From the NCBI GenBank assembly GCA_904846145.1, contig CAJGZL010000001.1, positions 372,001-436,000 of the forward strand: 64,000 nucleotides of DNA. The letters run 5' to 3'. Positions 47,383 to 56,443 of the stretch are shown one piece after another; positions within the stretch are counted from its first letter, which is position 1; each line of letters begins with the position of its first letter. The notes under the pieces are model-generated. The model made no database searches. It was not told the origin of the DNA and saw nothing but the letters and a program-made list of their open reading frames with translations. This DNA comes from Psychrobacter immobilis. GTDB lineage: Bacteria > Pseudomonadota > Gammaproteobacteria > Pseudomonadales > Moraxellaceae. The position numbers were made by a program, and so were the translations under genes.

Positions 47383-47724
47383 TAGGGTCTGTTGAACATT
47401 CACAAGAGGGCACTGCTGATAGCTAAAATGGTTCTAGTCTAAGTAAAAATTGCAGGTAATGCAGATGCCTTGGCTAGCTGATTTTAGTTAGACGGTTACA
47501 ACGAATAGAGCGATTTTAGCATCAGCCCTGAGAACGGATCGAGCAAAGCACTGCTTTGCCCGTTCGCAAGACGAGAGCTGTGCTCGAGTGGGACAGGACT
47601 CTTTTTTGCCGATTCGTCATTAAAAAGATCCGCTTAGAATGACTAAACTAGATATTTTTAATCTAGAATCGCCTAAAAAAATAGTCTCTGTCAGTGCCAC
47701 GGTCGAATGATCAAACAGACCCTA
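47383..47724. mobile_element. MITE-like element with TA flanks
   Basis: The 338-bp segment 47385-47722 begins GGGTCTGTTGAACATTC and ends with the inverted, near-identical GAATGATCAAACAGACCC. The ends stay alignable for about 30 bp (both include GGCACTG inside). TA dinucleotides flank both ends (47383-47384 and 47723-47724), fitting the target duplication of IS630/Tc1-mariner-type elements. It encodes no transposase. It explains most of the 543-bp gap between dapD and the DMT transporter gene. No related full-length IS is in this window. Confidence 0.7.
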
Positions 47725-47775
47725 AATAATTAAAAATCAAAAATACTTCAAAGCTACAAGCGCAAGGGTGCAGTA

Positions 47776-48885
47776 ATGATCAAACTGATCTTATTAGGTT
47801 TATTAGCAGGAGCGCTGTTTAGTTCTACTTTTATCTTAAATGAAGCTATGAGCTCGGCTGGTGGTCATTGGTTTTGGTCAGCCAGTTTGCGTTACTTGTT
47901 TATGTGGTTGATGCTCACTGTCATTATTACGATGCAACACGGTTTTGGACGTATTAGAGCGCTAACCACTATCTTTTTTGCACACTGGAAGTTTTGGTGT
48001 ATTACGGGTAGTATTGGTTTTGGTGTGTTTTATACAGGTATTTGCTATGCCGCTGATCATGTTGCAGGCTGGGTGGTTGCGGCAACTTTTATGTTCACTG
48101 TGGTTACCAGCTTGCTTGTGCTATTAGCCTTTGGTCAACGCTTTGATAAAAAGTTTATTATCTATGCCTTCTTGGTATTCTTAGGCGTATTACTAGTTAA
48201 CGTTAGTGAAGGTCTGCACGCTGCTGAGGCCGTAGATATAGCTGCTACGGTATCGATGACAGATATGCTCCTCTTTGGTGCCCTGCCTGCATTGCTGGCT
48301 GCTTTTTGCTACCCGATTGGCAATCAGCTGGTTTGGCAAGTGTCCTATAATACGCGTATGCAAAATGCCGAACGCCACAAAGCTCATGAAAACTCTGTTA
48401 ATCAGGATTTTGGTGATGATCATTTGAATAATTCAAGTATCACGCCTCGTAACAACGCTATTCACGCTTCTATACCAACTCAATCGCCATTACAAAAGCT
48501 GATTAGCCGTATTCCTGCTATCGACACCGACCTATTACAAAACGCTTTTAATAAAGTGTGGTTGATGACCCTTGGTAGTTTGCCATTTTGGCTCGTTTTA
48601 GGCATTATAGTGCACCCAAAACTACCTGATAGCGCGCAACTATTTAATACCTTGCTGGTAGCATTATTAGCAGGGGTTGGCGCCACCAGTATCTTCTTAT
48701 ATGCTCGCGAACGTGCTGTGACGTCGAGCGAAGTCGCTGGCGTAGACTCGACCCAAGCCAGTGAAGTGATATTTGCGCTGATCGGTGGGATGTTATTGCT
48801 GAACAATGCCTTACCATCAGCGATGGGACTGCTAGGTATTGCCCTGATTATCATAGGACTAATATTATTTGCTAAAGACGGCTGA
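47776..48885 (+). CDS. DMT family transporter, EmrE-like
   Basis: Inner-membrane protein of 369 residues of the multidrug-resistance efflux (EmrE/PF13536) branch of drug/metabolite transporters, with about ten helices: LLGLLAGALFSSTFILNEA at the start, VAGWVVAATFMFTVVTSLLVLLAF in the middle, and TQASEVIFALIGGMLLL near the end. A polar loop of about 50 residues (about 195-245, rich in His, Asn and Ser) separates the two halves and is longer than usual. AAGGGTG precedes the ATG. Substrate unknown. Confidence 0.85.
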   Translation: MIKLILLGLLAGALFSSTFILNEAMSSAGGHWFWSASLRYLFMWLMLTVIITMQHGFGRIRALTTIFFAHWKFWCITGSIGFGVFYTGICYAADHVAGWVVAATFMFTVVTSLLVLLAFGQRFDKKFIIYAFLVFLGVLLVNVSEGLHAAEAVDIAATVSMTDMLLFGALPALLAAFCYPIGNQLVWQVSYNTRMQNAERHKAHENSVNQDFGDDHLNNSSITPRNNAIHASIPTQSPLQKLISRIPAIDTDLLQNAFNKVWLMTLGSLPFWLVLGIIVHPKLPDSAQLFNTLLVALLAGVGATSIFLYARERAVTSSEVAGVDSTQASEVIFALIGGMLLLNNALPSAMGLLGIALIIIGLILFAKDG

Positions 48886-48962
48886 TTTGCATTAGCTCAT
48901 TTAGATTGTTAACTATTGATTCAACACCCCTCATCTACGCAAAAAGCTACCAGAAAATCATT

Positions 48963-49598
48963 ATGACCAATAATTTAATTTTTCCTGATATTTTGCTATA
49001 TTTACTAGATATGATTGGTATTATTGCTTGTGCAGTTGCCGGCACCTTGCTGGCGCAGCATAAAGGTTTTGATATCGCAGGTTGCATCTTAGTGGCTATG
49101 GTCAACGCTATTGGTGGCGGCACACTACGCGATATGGCGCTGGATCGTCATCCGCTATTTTGGATGACCGATCTCAATTATGTGTTGGTGATCACCATTA
49201 GCTCACTTGTCGTACAAATATTCTTTCATCTTTCTCCTAAAATCGATAATATGCTCAATCTATTCGATGCGATTGGTCTGGCCGCTTTTAGCGTTATTGG
49301 CTTTAAGATTGCGCTCAATCAAGACTTATCGCCTGTTATTGCGATTATGATGGGTGTATGGACTGCTATTTTGGGTGGCCTCTTGCGCGATATTATCTGT
49401 AATGAGTTACCGCTACTGTTGCAACGTGAGATCTATATCTCTGCTAGTATCGCAGGATCAGTGACCTACCTATTATTAGCGCATTACGGTATCAACTCCA
49501 GCTTGAACGAATTTATTATGCTTGGCGTCATCTTTGCGGTGCGGATACTTGCACTGCGCTTTGATTGGCATCTTCCCTCCATCCGCTTGGTCAACTGA
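48963..49598 (+). CDS. TRIC/UPF0126 family membrane protein, copy 1
   Basis: Seven-helix protein of 211 residues of the TRIC cation channel / UPF0126 (YicG) family. Each of the two family repeats is visible: DMIGIIACAVAGTLLAQHKGFD with GGGTLRDM, then DAIGLAAFSVIGFK with GGLLRDIICNELPLLLQREIY. The ATG at 48963 fits the homologous starts better than one 57 nt earlier; neither has a strong ribosome site. Prokaryotic TRIC proteins conduct K+, but physiological roles vary. It is the first of three tandem paralogues. Confidence 0.88.
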   Translation: MTNNLIFPDILLYLLDMIGIIACAVAGTLLAQHKGFDIAGCILVAMVNAIGGGTLRDMALDRHPLFWMTDLNYVLVITISSLVVQIFFHLSPKIDNMLNLFDAIGLAAFSVIGFKIALNQDLSPVIAIMMGVWTAILGGLLRDIICNELPLLLQREIYISASIAGSVTYLLLAHYGINSSLNEFIMLGVIFAVRILALRFDWHLPSIRLVN

Positions 49599-49640
49599 CA
49601 TTAGCTTAATTGTCCTTGTGGGTTTCCTATGTGAACGCTT

Positions 49641-50468
49641 ATGATCAGTATTATCAGTGTCAATCTTTATGCCTGGCTCAACGCTTGCTGCATCACTTTA
49701 TTTGGTAAATCTTTTGATATATTATCTGCCCCAATCAGCACCACTTTAACCTCTGCTTCCGCTACTATTGCTCCAGCTGTCGATAAACTTGCTGAAATCC
49801 CGCTCGCTCTTACTCCTGAGTTTGTGACTCGCTTTGAGCCCACCTCATTTATGTTTTGGCTTGAGATGTTTGGTATTTTTGCCTGTAGCGTCTCGGGAAC
49901 TATCTTAGCTAAATTCAAAAACTTCGATGTATTCGGCTGTATATTAGTGGCGATGATTGCCGCTATTAGTGGCCCTACCGCGCGTGATATTATTCTCGAT
50001 CGCTATCCCCTATTTTGGATGGTGAATATGAATTATCTGTTGATTATCACTATTACTTCGGTGGGCTTTCAGATGTTTTGTAATCCAAAAGCGCGTCACA
50101 TCGATGGTTTACTGAAGCTGTTTGACGGATTAGCGCTAGCGATCTTTACCTTAATTGGTATTCAGGTGGCGCAAGAGATGGGCGCGAATATTCCTGTTTG
50201 TATTTTGCTTGGGGTACTCAATATTTTGTTTGGTACTGTGATTCGCGATATGCTCTGTAATGAGATTCCGCTGGTATTGCAGCGTGAGATTTATGTCACC
50301 GCAGCTATTATCGGCGGTATCGTTTATTTTATTATGGAAGGTATGGTCATCACCTCTTGGGTTACGGAGTCAACAACCATGCTAACCATCTTTGTGATAC
50401 GTATGCTGGCAGTGCGTTATGATTGGCACTTTCCAGATATTGGCTTGATAAAAAAGCATAATTTATAG
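49641..50468 (+). CDS. TRIC/UPF0126 family membrane protein, copy 2
   Basis: Protein of 275 residues with the same two-repeat TRIC core beginning near residue 70 (FGIFACSVSGTILAKFKNFDVFG). The first repeat has SGPTARDIIL in place of GGGTxRD, a change at a motif conserved in copies 1 and 3, so its permeation path may differ. The 70-residue N-terminal extension (hydrophobic, then Ser/Thr/Ala-rich) is absent from the sister genes and may be an alternate leader or mis-called start. It begins 42 bp after copy 1. Confidence 0.85.
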   Translation: MISIISVNLYAWLNACCITLFGKSFDILSAPISTTLTSASATIAPAVDKLAEIPLALTPEFVTRFEPTSFMFWLEMFGIFACSVSGTILAKFKNFDVFGCILVAMIAAISGPTARDIILDRYPLFWMVNMNYLLIITITSVGFQMFCNPKARHIDGLLKLFDGLALAIFTLIGIQVAQEMGANIPVCILLGVLNILFGTVIRDMLCNEIPLVLQREIYVTAAIIGGIVYFIMEGMVITSWVTESTTMLTIFVIRMLAVRYDWHFPDIGLIKKHNL

Positions 50469-50650
50469 CCTTTAGAACGTGCCTAATGTTGTTTAAAAAA
50501 TGTCGATCAAAAAAAGGGCGCTTTAATGATTCAAAACGCCCTAGTCATTATTCTAATACATCGTTAGCAGTGTGTAGACATAGATTGTCTAAGCATTATC
50601 ATGCAGTGGTATAGCGTTCAATAATAACAAAATCTCAGAGAGACTGCTCT

Positions 50651-51313
50651 ATGCCGACTATCGCATTAGACCCTATATTGATTACCACCTTTGATCCGCG
50701 CTCCTTATTATATTTATTCGATATGATAGGTATTGTGGCTTGTAGTGTTTCAGGTACCATACTAGCTAAGCATAAAAACTTTGATGTTTTTGGTTGTCTG
50801 CTAGTGTCTATTGTAACCGCTATTGGCGGTGGTACTGTGCGCGATGTCATCTTAGATCGGCATCCTCTGTTTTGGATGGTGGATATGAGTTACTTGCTGG
50901 TTATCACTATAGCCTCTTTGATAACGCAAATATTCTTTCATGCTAATCTAAAACGCGTCGATACGTTTCTCAAGCTCACTGATACGATAGGTCTCTCTGC
51001 TTTTACTTTGATAGGTATTAAAGTTGCCGATAGTATGGGTGCTACCGTTCCAGTAGCGCTGCTGCTTGGTGTAATTACCATCATTGTAGGGGGTATCATT
51101 CGCGATATGATTTGCAATGAGATTCCGCTAGTGCTGCAACAAGAGATTTATATCAGTGCCGCATTAGCTGGCGGTATTTTATATTTTGCCTTATATAACT
51201 TAGGCGTGACTGAATGGGTAACAGATATCTCTACTATGGCGACTATTTTTATCATAAGGATGCTAGCCATTCGTTATGATTGGCAATTTCCAAAGATTTC
51301 ATGGAAGTATTAA
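50651..51313 (+). CDS. TRIC/UPF0126 family membrane protein, copy 3
   Basis: Protein of 220 residues, closest to copy 1 in length and to copy 2 in several helices (VSGTILAKHKNFDVFGCLL). It keeps GGGTVRDVILDRHPLFWM and GGIIRDMICNEIPLVLQQEIY. GAGAGA lies upstream of the ATG. It is 182 bp downstream of copy 2 and is followed by a terminator shared with the convergent recJ gene. Confidence 0.88.
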   Translation: MPTIALDPILITTFDPRSLLYLFDMIGIVACSVSGTILAKHKNFDVFGCLLVSIVTAIGGGTVRDVILDRHPLFWMVDMSYLLVITIASLITQIFFHANLKRVDTFLKLTDTIGLSAFTLIGIKVADSMGATVPVALLLGVITIIVGGIIRDMICNEIPLVLQQEIYISAALAGGILYFALYNLGVTEWVTDISTMATIFIIRMLAIRYDWQFPKISWKY

Positions 51314-51347
51314 AAAAGCGCCACTTCTTTAAGAGGTGACGCTTTTT
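51313..51347. terminator. Bidirectional terminator TRIC copy 3 / recJ
   Basis: AAAAAGCG-CACTTC and the facing GAGGTG-CGCTTTTT form a long stem with one mismatch, between convergent genes. Confidence 0.88.
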
Positions 51348-51379
51348 ATAACATATTCTACTTAAGCTTATCAGCAGGG

Positions 51380-53227
51380 TTAGTCAGCAATAACCGCTAA
51401 ATCCTTCACCATCAGCTGTAAGTTTTGTTTTCCATTCCACTCATTGATATCCAGCTCAAATAATATATGTACTTGCTCGGCTCGATAATCCCAAGCTTTG
51501 CTATCGTAATTGAAATAGATAGCATCGATAGGATATTGCACATCAGGATAGTGCAGCGATAATTTCAGATGCTTGTCTTTGAGTACTTTAAAGCTGAGCA
51601 CTTCGAACACCCCGTCAAATATCGGCGGCGCAAAGCCATGACCCCAAACACTAGCATCCGCTAGACCATCGGCAAACCCTAAGCTAAAGTCCTGCGCTTG
51701 CAGTGGCCCATCGGTATATTTTTGCTCAGCAAATACCTCATTATCAAGGGTGCTCATGACCTCATTAAAGGCGCTAACAAAGCCCTCAAAGTTGCTACGC
51801 TTTAAGGTCAAGCCTGCTGCCATCGCATGACCGCCAAAGTGACTGATTAAATTCGGATGCTGCTCAGCAACTTGCTCAATAGCATCACGAATATGCACGC
51901 CTGCGATAGAACGCGCTGACCCTTTGATCGCATCGTTAGCGCCAGTACGCTCGACATTAGCAGGTGCAAAAACGATACTCGGTCGATAGTGCGACTCTTT
52001 TAAACGACCAGCGACAATACCAATAACGCCTTGATGCCAGTTGTCTTGATACAGCACAATACTACGCTTATCACTTGCGCTAGTATCGGGTACCTCTTGG
52101 TCAGCTTGTTCAACAATAATGCTATCAAAGTTACCGTTTAACAAATCATCTTGCTCATCATTAGACTGACTATGAACCCTACTATCAGCAGCTAAAGCGT
52201 CAATGATACTATCCGCTTGACTACGCATCTCACCTTCAACCTTACGTCGATTACGATTGAGTAGCTCCAGCTCGTGCGCGAGACGCTGAGCGGTGCCCCA
52301 ATCATCGGTAAGCAGGCATTCAATACCGACGCGCATATTATCCATGCGCCCTGCGGCATTAATACGTGGCCCTAATACAAAACCAAAATCTTGCGCATGC
52401 AATTGCTTGGGATCACGTCCTGCTTGCTCTAGTAGCGCTAATATTCCTATACAGCAACGCCCTTGACGAATAGCAGCAAGCCCATGATGCACCAATATGC
52501 GGTTATTTTTATCGAGTACGCCTACATCCGCAATCGTACCCAGCGCGACTAAGTCCAAATAACGGCTGACTTGTACCGTAGACTTGTCCGCTTCGCGCCG
52601 TAGTTTTGCCAGCCGTCCAAGCACATAAAAAGCCACGCCTACCCCAACCAATGCTTTGCTACTAAAGGTACAATCAAGCTGATTCGGATTAACCACAGCT
52701 TCGGCAGGGGGTACAGGTTTAGTCGTTAGATGATGATCGGTGATAATAACGGTGATGCCATCCGCTTGTGCCCGTGCGACACCCTCGGTACTTGAGATAC
52801 CGTTGTCTACCGTGACAATCATTTGTGGCTGATAAGTGTCAATACCCAGCTCAACAATCTCAGGAGTAAGACCATAGCCGTACTTAAAGCGATCAGGCAC
52901 TAAGTAATCAACCGTCGCGCCCATAGCGGTCAAGGCACGCATCATCAACGCGGTACTGGTCGCCCCATCACAATCGAAGTCGCCTACGATTAAGATGCGC
53001 TGCCCTTCATCGATAGCGACATCTAAGAGACTTACAGCGGTCTCAACACCATACAGCATCTCGGCCGACAGTAGACCTGACAAGCCTATTGCTAGCTCAT
53101 CGGGATCAACAATACCGCGCCCAGCATACAGACGCGCAAGGGTAAATGAGTGAGTAGCAAGGGGTTGTAGCGCGGTGGGCAGCTCGTCGATGCGAGTGCC
53201 TGTATATCTAGAGGTTAAATTTAGCAT
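51380..53227 (-). CDS. recJ: Single-stranded-DNA exonuclease RecJ
   Basis: 5'-3' ssDNA exonuclease of 615 residues used in recombination and mismatch repair. DHH motifs are present: DFDCDGATS (about 82-90), VDNGIS (about 139-144), DHH (about 165-167), and the DHHA1 motif GGHAMAAG (about 463-470). An OB-like C-terminal domain ends LMVKDLAVIAD. It is longer than E. coli RecJ (577) because of an Asp/Gln/Ser-rich insertion of about 45 residues around position 340-385, before SDKRSIVLYQDNWHQGVIG. Two Mn ions are expected at the active site. Confidence 0.95.
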   Translation of the reverse strand: MLNLTSRYTGTRIDELPTALQPLATHSFTLARLYAGRGIVDPDELAIGLSGLLSAEMLYGVETAVSLLDVAIDEGQRILIVGDFDCDGATSTALMMRALTAMGATVDYLVPDRFKYGYGLTPEIVELGIDTYQPQMIVTVDNGISSTEGVARAQADGITVIITDHHLTTKPVPPAEAVVNPNQLDCTFSSKALVGVGVAFYVLGRLAKLRREADKSTVQVSRYLDLVALGTIADVGVLDKNNRILVHHGLAAIRQGRCCIGILALLEQAGRDPKQLHAQDFGFVLGPRINAAGRMDNMRVGIECLLTDDWGTAQRLAHELELLNRNRRKVEGEMRSQADSIIDALAADSRVHSQSNDEQDDLLNGNFDSIIVEQADQEVPDTSASDKRSIVLYQDNWHQGVIGIVAGRLKESHYRPSIVFAPANVERTGANDAIKGSARSIAGVHIRDAIEQVAEQHPNLISHFGGHAMAAGLTLKRSNFEGFVSAFNEVMSTLDNEVFAEQKYTDGPLQAQDFSLGFADGLADASVWGHGFAPPIFDGVFEVLSFKVLKDKHLKLSLHYPDVQYPIDAIYFNYDSKAWDYRAEQVHILFELDINEWNGKQNLQLMVKDLAVIAD

Positions 53228-53516
53228 GAGGCTATTCTACTGACTTTGGCAATGCGCCACAATGTTAATTTATAGCGACTGTGTTCATTGAATCCTGTTG
53301 TAACACGTTTCAAAATAGCAGTCGGTAAAAGACAGCCAGCGATTAATAGCACTTATAAAAACCATAGTTTACAAAAACGGTGCATAGATAGCCAAATTTC
53401 CTATATCTTGATACAAAGCTATGATTGCATGATGCCCATAAATCCCTAGAATGAATAATAGTCAATGACCCTATTAAAATAACGTCATTATTAAATCACT
53501 TATAAAGGAAAAATTA

Positions 53517-54032
53517 ATGAAGACTACTCCAGCTGCTGAAAAACTACCGAACACTATAGATCCAAGTCTAAATCTTGAACAAGTCAAAAAAGAATGTATC
53601 GCTCTAGTCAAAAAACGTGCTAAATACTCTGCTGGTGTTGCCGTTGTACCAGTGCCCTTCTTTGATGTTGCGGTTGATGCAGGCATGTTGACCCAATTAC
53701 TTCCTGATATTAGTGAGCGCTTCGGCTTACTCAAAGATCGTCAAGGCGCTGTAGATTTAGGGTCGCGTGAAGTACATTGGAAAGAGCTAAAAAATCGTAC
53801 GGTTGATTTTGCAGGCCTTATGGCGACTCGCGGTATCGTTAAAAAGACCGTACAAGGCTTTGGTGGTCGTATCGCTGCCAAGCAAGTAACGAAATTTATT
53901 CCACTTGGTGGTCAGCTAGTCGCAGCGACTATGGGTTATATGATCTTTAAAAAGATTGCCACGGATCATGTCGAGGAGTGCTATAAATTGGCCAAAGAGA
54001 TTCAACAAAGAGATCATGGCAAAAATGTATAA
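53517..54032 (+). CDS. Hypothetical protein, DUF697-like C-terminal region
   Basis: Protein of 171 residues with AAAGGA before the ATG. It has no signal peptide. A hydrophobic patch VAVVPVPFFDVAVDAGML near residues 42-59 and a C-terminal GGRIAAKQVTKFIPLGGQ (about 119-136) followed by a helix resemble the membrane-associated DUF697/YcjF-like region found beside GTPases. No GTPase domain is present. The family match is tentative; a role in envelope or membrane association is guessed. It has its own terminator. Confidence 0.65.
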   Translation: MKTTPAAEKLPNTIDPSLNLEQVKKECIALVKKRAKYSAGVAVVPVPFFDVAVDAGMLTQLLPDISERFGLLKDRQGAVDLGSREVHWKELKNRTVDFAGLMATRGIVKKTVQGFGGRIAAKQVTKFIPLGGQLVAATMGYMIFKKIATDHVEECYKLAKEIQQRDHGKNV

Positions 54033-54055
54033 AATTTAACAATGATTTTAGATAA

Positions 54056-54092
54056 AAAACCAGCTAGGACTATTTGTCTTAGCTGGTTTTAT
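54056..54092 (+). terminator. Terminator after hypothetical gene
   Basis: AAAACCAGCTAGGAC and GTCTTAGCTGGTTTT form a 15-bp stem with one mismatch, followed by a TTTT tail. Confidence 0.88.
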
Positions 54093-54126
54093 TTTGGTTA
54101 CAGCAGAACCTTAAATTGAAAATATT

Positions 54127-54516
54127 ATGACTCAGACACTTATGCATTACTTTTTGCATTTCGGCATGCCTTTGATTATTGCCTATGTGTTTTTCCGTAG
54201 TGACTATAAACGTGTGTACCTGATACTGTTAGCGACTATGTTGGTAGATTTGGATCACTTGCTAGCCACTCCTATACTCTCGCCCAATCGCTGTAGCATT
54301 AACTTTCATCCATTGCACACCTATTATGCGATGCTAGTCTATGTAGGCTTACTAATCTCCAAAAAACCTTATCATATAATAGGTTTGGGACTACTATTGC
54401 ATATGCTAACTGATCTAAATGACTGTGTAATAACTTATCTTAGCTACCCACAATATTTGATTGACTCGCCTGCTAAAGAGTTAGTAGACTGGCTGGCTGA
54501 GCTGTTTAGATATTAA
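54127..54516 (+). CDS. DUF6122-type membrane protein
   Basis: Small membrane protein of 129 residues with three or four helices. It contains LATMLVDLDHLLA (about 36-48), NRCSINFHPLHTYYA (about 56-70) and LLHMLTDLNDC (about 97-107). The conserved Asp/His pairs resemble those of membrane-bound metal-dependent hydrolases of the YdjM/DUF457 type. Function unknown. No clear Shine-Dalgarno; the start fits the hydrophobic N-terminus. Confidence 0.7.
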   Translation: MTQTLMHYFLHFGMPLIIAYVFFRSDYKRVYLILLATMLVDLDHLLATPILSPNRCSINFHPLHTYYAMLVYVGLLISKKPYHIIGLGLLLHMLTDLNDCVITYLSYPQYLIDSPAKELVDWLAELFRY

Positions 54517-54724
54517 TAAATTAGCATTATTCCTTCTGCTTCATAGTCTGGGATATGCATTAGTGAGTTGATATAATCTAAATACCTATGCCACCATACA
54601 TTAGACAATTTATACCCATAAAATGTATCATAAGCGCAAATTTTGCTAGTACATTAAAATGTTTAGTGTTATAAGCTTTAGAGTCAATATCCGATTTCAC
54701 TGATCCAATTAACAGGAAAGAATT

Positions 54725-55123
54725 ATGAAAAAATTATTAGTTTCAACCGCTATGTTTGCCACTTTGGCGCTAGCTGGCTGTACCGCAACAGGCACTGGTA
54801 CTAGTACTAACGCAGGTACAGCTATCGGTACGGCTAACGAGATCGGCATGAATGTCTTTAAAGCGGCTATTGATAACCAGTGCCGTAGTCAGATCGAACA
54901 GCAAACGGCATGGCGCGTCGCTAGCGTCGCTATGACTGAGGCACAACAAGAAACAGTTAAAAGTAACGTCTGTGGCTGTGTAAGCGAACAAGCACCGCAG
55001 CAAGTGACTATCGTAGAGTTAGGTAATGCGGCGATAGATGCAAAATATAGAGGCAAACTGGTAACTCGCGTCGTGGCAAAATCGCTACAGACTTGTTATG
55101 CAAGTTTTACTAAAGTAAGTTAA
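54725..55123 (+). CDS. Small lipoprotein, unknown
   Basis: Protein of 132 residues with a lipoprotein signal MKKLLVSTAMFATLALAGC, Cys at 19. A Thr/Gly-rich spacer follows and then a globular part with four cysteines (DNQCRS, NVCGCV, TCYAS), likely forming disulfides in the periplasm. AGGAAAG precedes the ATG. Family not recognised. Confidence 0.75.
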   Translation: MKKLLVSTAMFATLALAGCTATGTGTSTNAGTAIGTANEIGMNVFKAAIDNQCRSQIEQQTAWRVASVAMTEAQQETVKSNVCGCVSEQAPQQVTIVELGNAAIDAKYRGKLVTRVVAKSLQTCYASFTKVS

Positions 55124-55236
55124 AAAACTTATAATGCTCAAAAAAAATAGCGAATTATACTAATAACAATCTACCCCTTTAATTATTAAAAGCTAGATAC
55201 AGGTATTATTTTTAGAAATTAATGGTATGAGCCGAT

Positions 55237-55731
55237 ATGAAATACTTACTTTTAGCTGTCACCATAATGCTATGTAGCACTACTAGTGCAAATGCGCAAA
55301 CTCAAATTGAGACAGAGGAAAGTATCAGAGCTGCTACTAATGTAGAGTTTTATAAAAATATGGCAGATTGTGACTCAGAAGTTGATGCTGTCACTGACTT
55401 TAATGAAAAAACAGAATTCTGGTCTATATGCGATTTAGATAATGATAATCGAATCATTAAGGTTAAGTCATACAATGATAATACTTATTATCAAGAAACC
55501 TACTTTGAAGAAAACAAGCTTTTAGTCTATGCCATAGAAGCAGAATACTACATCCCGAAAAATAGTTTTATCCAACAGGTTTGGAACTGCGAATTTTATA
55601 TAGATAATGGTAAATTGGTAACTTTGATGTCGCTTGGACATGGAAAAACTGAAACAGAAGACTGGGATCCAGGAATCATTTTCAGTATGTATGAAGCTAG
55701 ATTAAACGAGCTAAGTAGAATAAAGCCGTAA
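55237..55731 (+). CDS. Small secreted protein, unknown
   Basis: Protein of 164 residues with a signal peptide ending STTSANA-QTQ. The mature part is acidic, with three Cys (CDSEVD, CDLDND, NCEFYIDNG). The family is not recognised. It follows the small lipoprotein gene by 113 bp on the same strand and ends before a strong hairpin. Confidence 0.7.
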   Translation: MKYLLLAVTIMLCSTTSANAQTQIETEESIRAATNVEFYKNMADCDSEVDAVTDFNEKTEFWSICDLDNDNRIIKVKSYNDNTYYQETYFEENKLLVYAIEAEYYIPKNSFIQQVWNCEFYIDNGKLVTLMSLGHGKTETEDWDPGIIFSMYEARLNELSRIKP

Positions 55732-55781
55732 TTGGCTAAAGACTAACTTCTCATTTGCATCGTTTTGAATAAGAAAAGTAA

Positions 55782-55814
55782 AAGGGCGCGTTCTATAACT
55801 ATAACGCGCCCTTC
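55782..55814. terminator. Bidirectional GC-rich terminator
   Basis: AAGGGCGCGTT and AACGCGCCCTT form a perfect 11-bp stem with a CTATAACTAT loop between convergent genes. Confidence 0.85.
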
Positions 55815-55862
55815 TTATTTGCAATGTTTTATCTTTTATGGGTAAAAAAACAAACTGGTAAA

Positions 55863-56243
55863 TTAGTATTTATCGGCATCTGTAATCACATTATTGCTAC
55901 CTAGAGCTGCGGCCATCGGTAGTGTTTTATTGATACGAAAGTATTTGGAATGACTATTGATAATATCGTTCACACTATCGACGATGTCTTCAATGACGTC
56001 GTCATAAATACCATGATGTAGCTCAGTATCAAAAGCGGTAAACGGATGCTTGCGAGCAGCAGCTCTGACGTCTGTAATGCCTTCTTTGCTATAAAAAATA
56101 TTGACACTACCATCACTGTTTAATACACAGCTTAACTCGCCATCATCGACTTGCATATCTATACGTTCAGGCTTAAAAATATAGTCATCGACATCCAATA
56201 ATTGTTTTTCTACGCCTTTTTTAAATAACGATGCGACATCCAT
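55863..56243 (-). CDS. Hypothetical acidic protein
   Basis: Protein of 126 residues, acidic, without signal peptide or membrane helix. AAGGATATA precedes the ATG. A FTAFDTELHHGIYDDVIEDIVDSV region (about 67-90) is likely helical. I do not recognise a family. Confidence 0.6.
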   Translation of the reverse strand: MDVASLFKKGVEKQLLDVDDYIFKPERIDMQVDDGELSCVLNSDGSVNIFYSKEGITDVRAAARKHPFTAFDTELHHGIYDDVIEDIVDSVNDIINSHSKYFRINKTLPMAAALGSNNVITDADKY

Positions 56244-56443
56244 TATAATTATATCCTTGTGGTTTAAAATTTATAATCTGATGAGCTATAGTAGCTCCAA
56301 TTAATACTTATTTATCGTATAAGAAAGGACATAAATTTTTAAGATGAAATGTGTAAAAGTGCGTTTATGGTTGGTAAAAGTATAAAACCAATAATAGATT
56401 TATATAGCGAAACGCCCATATTTTAATTATTATGATATTTTGT

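Noticed and set aside
50505..50540. Hairpin AGGGCG...CGCCCT between TRIC copies 2 and 3
   Set aside because: Stem is only 6 bp with a long loop and no U-run, so not called a terminator.
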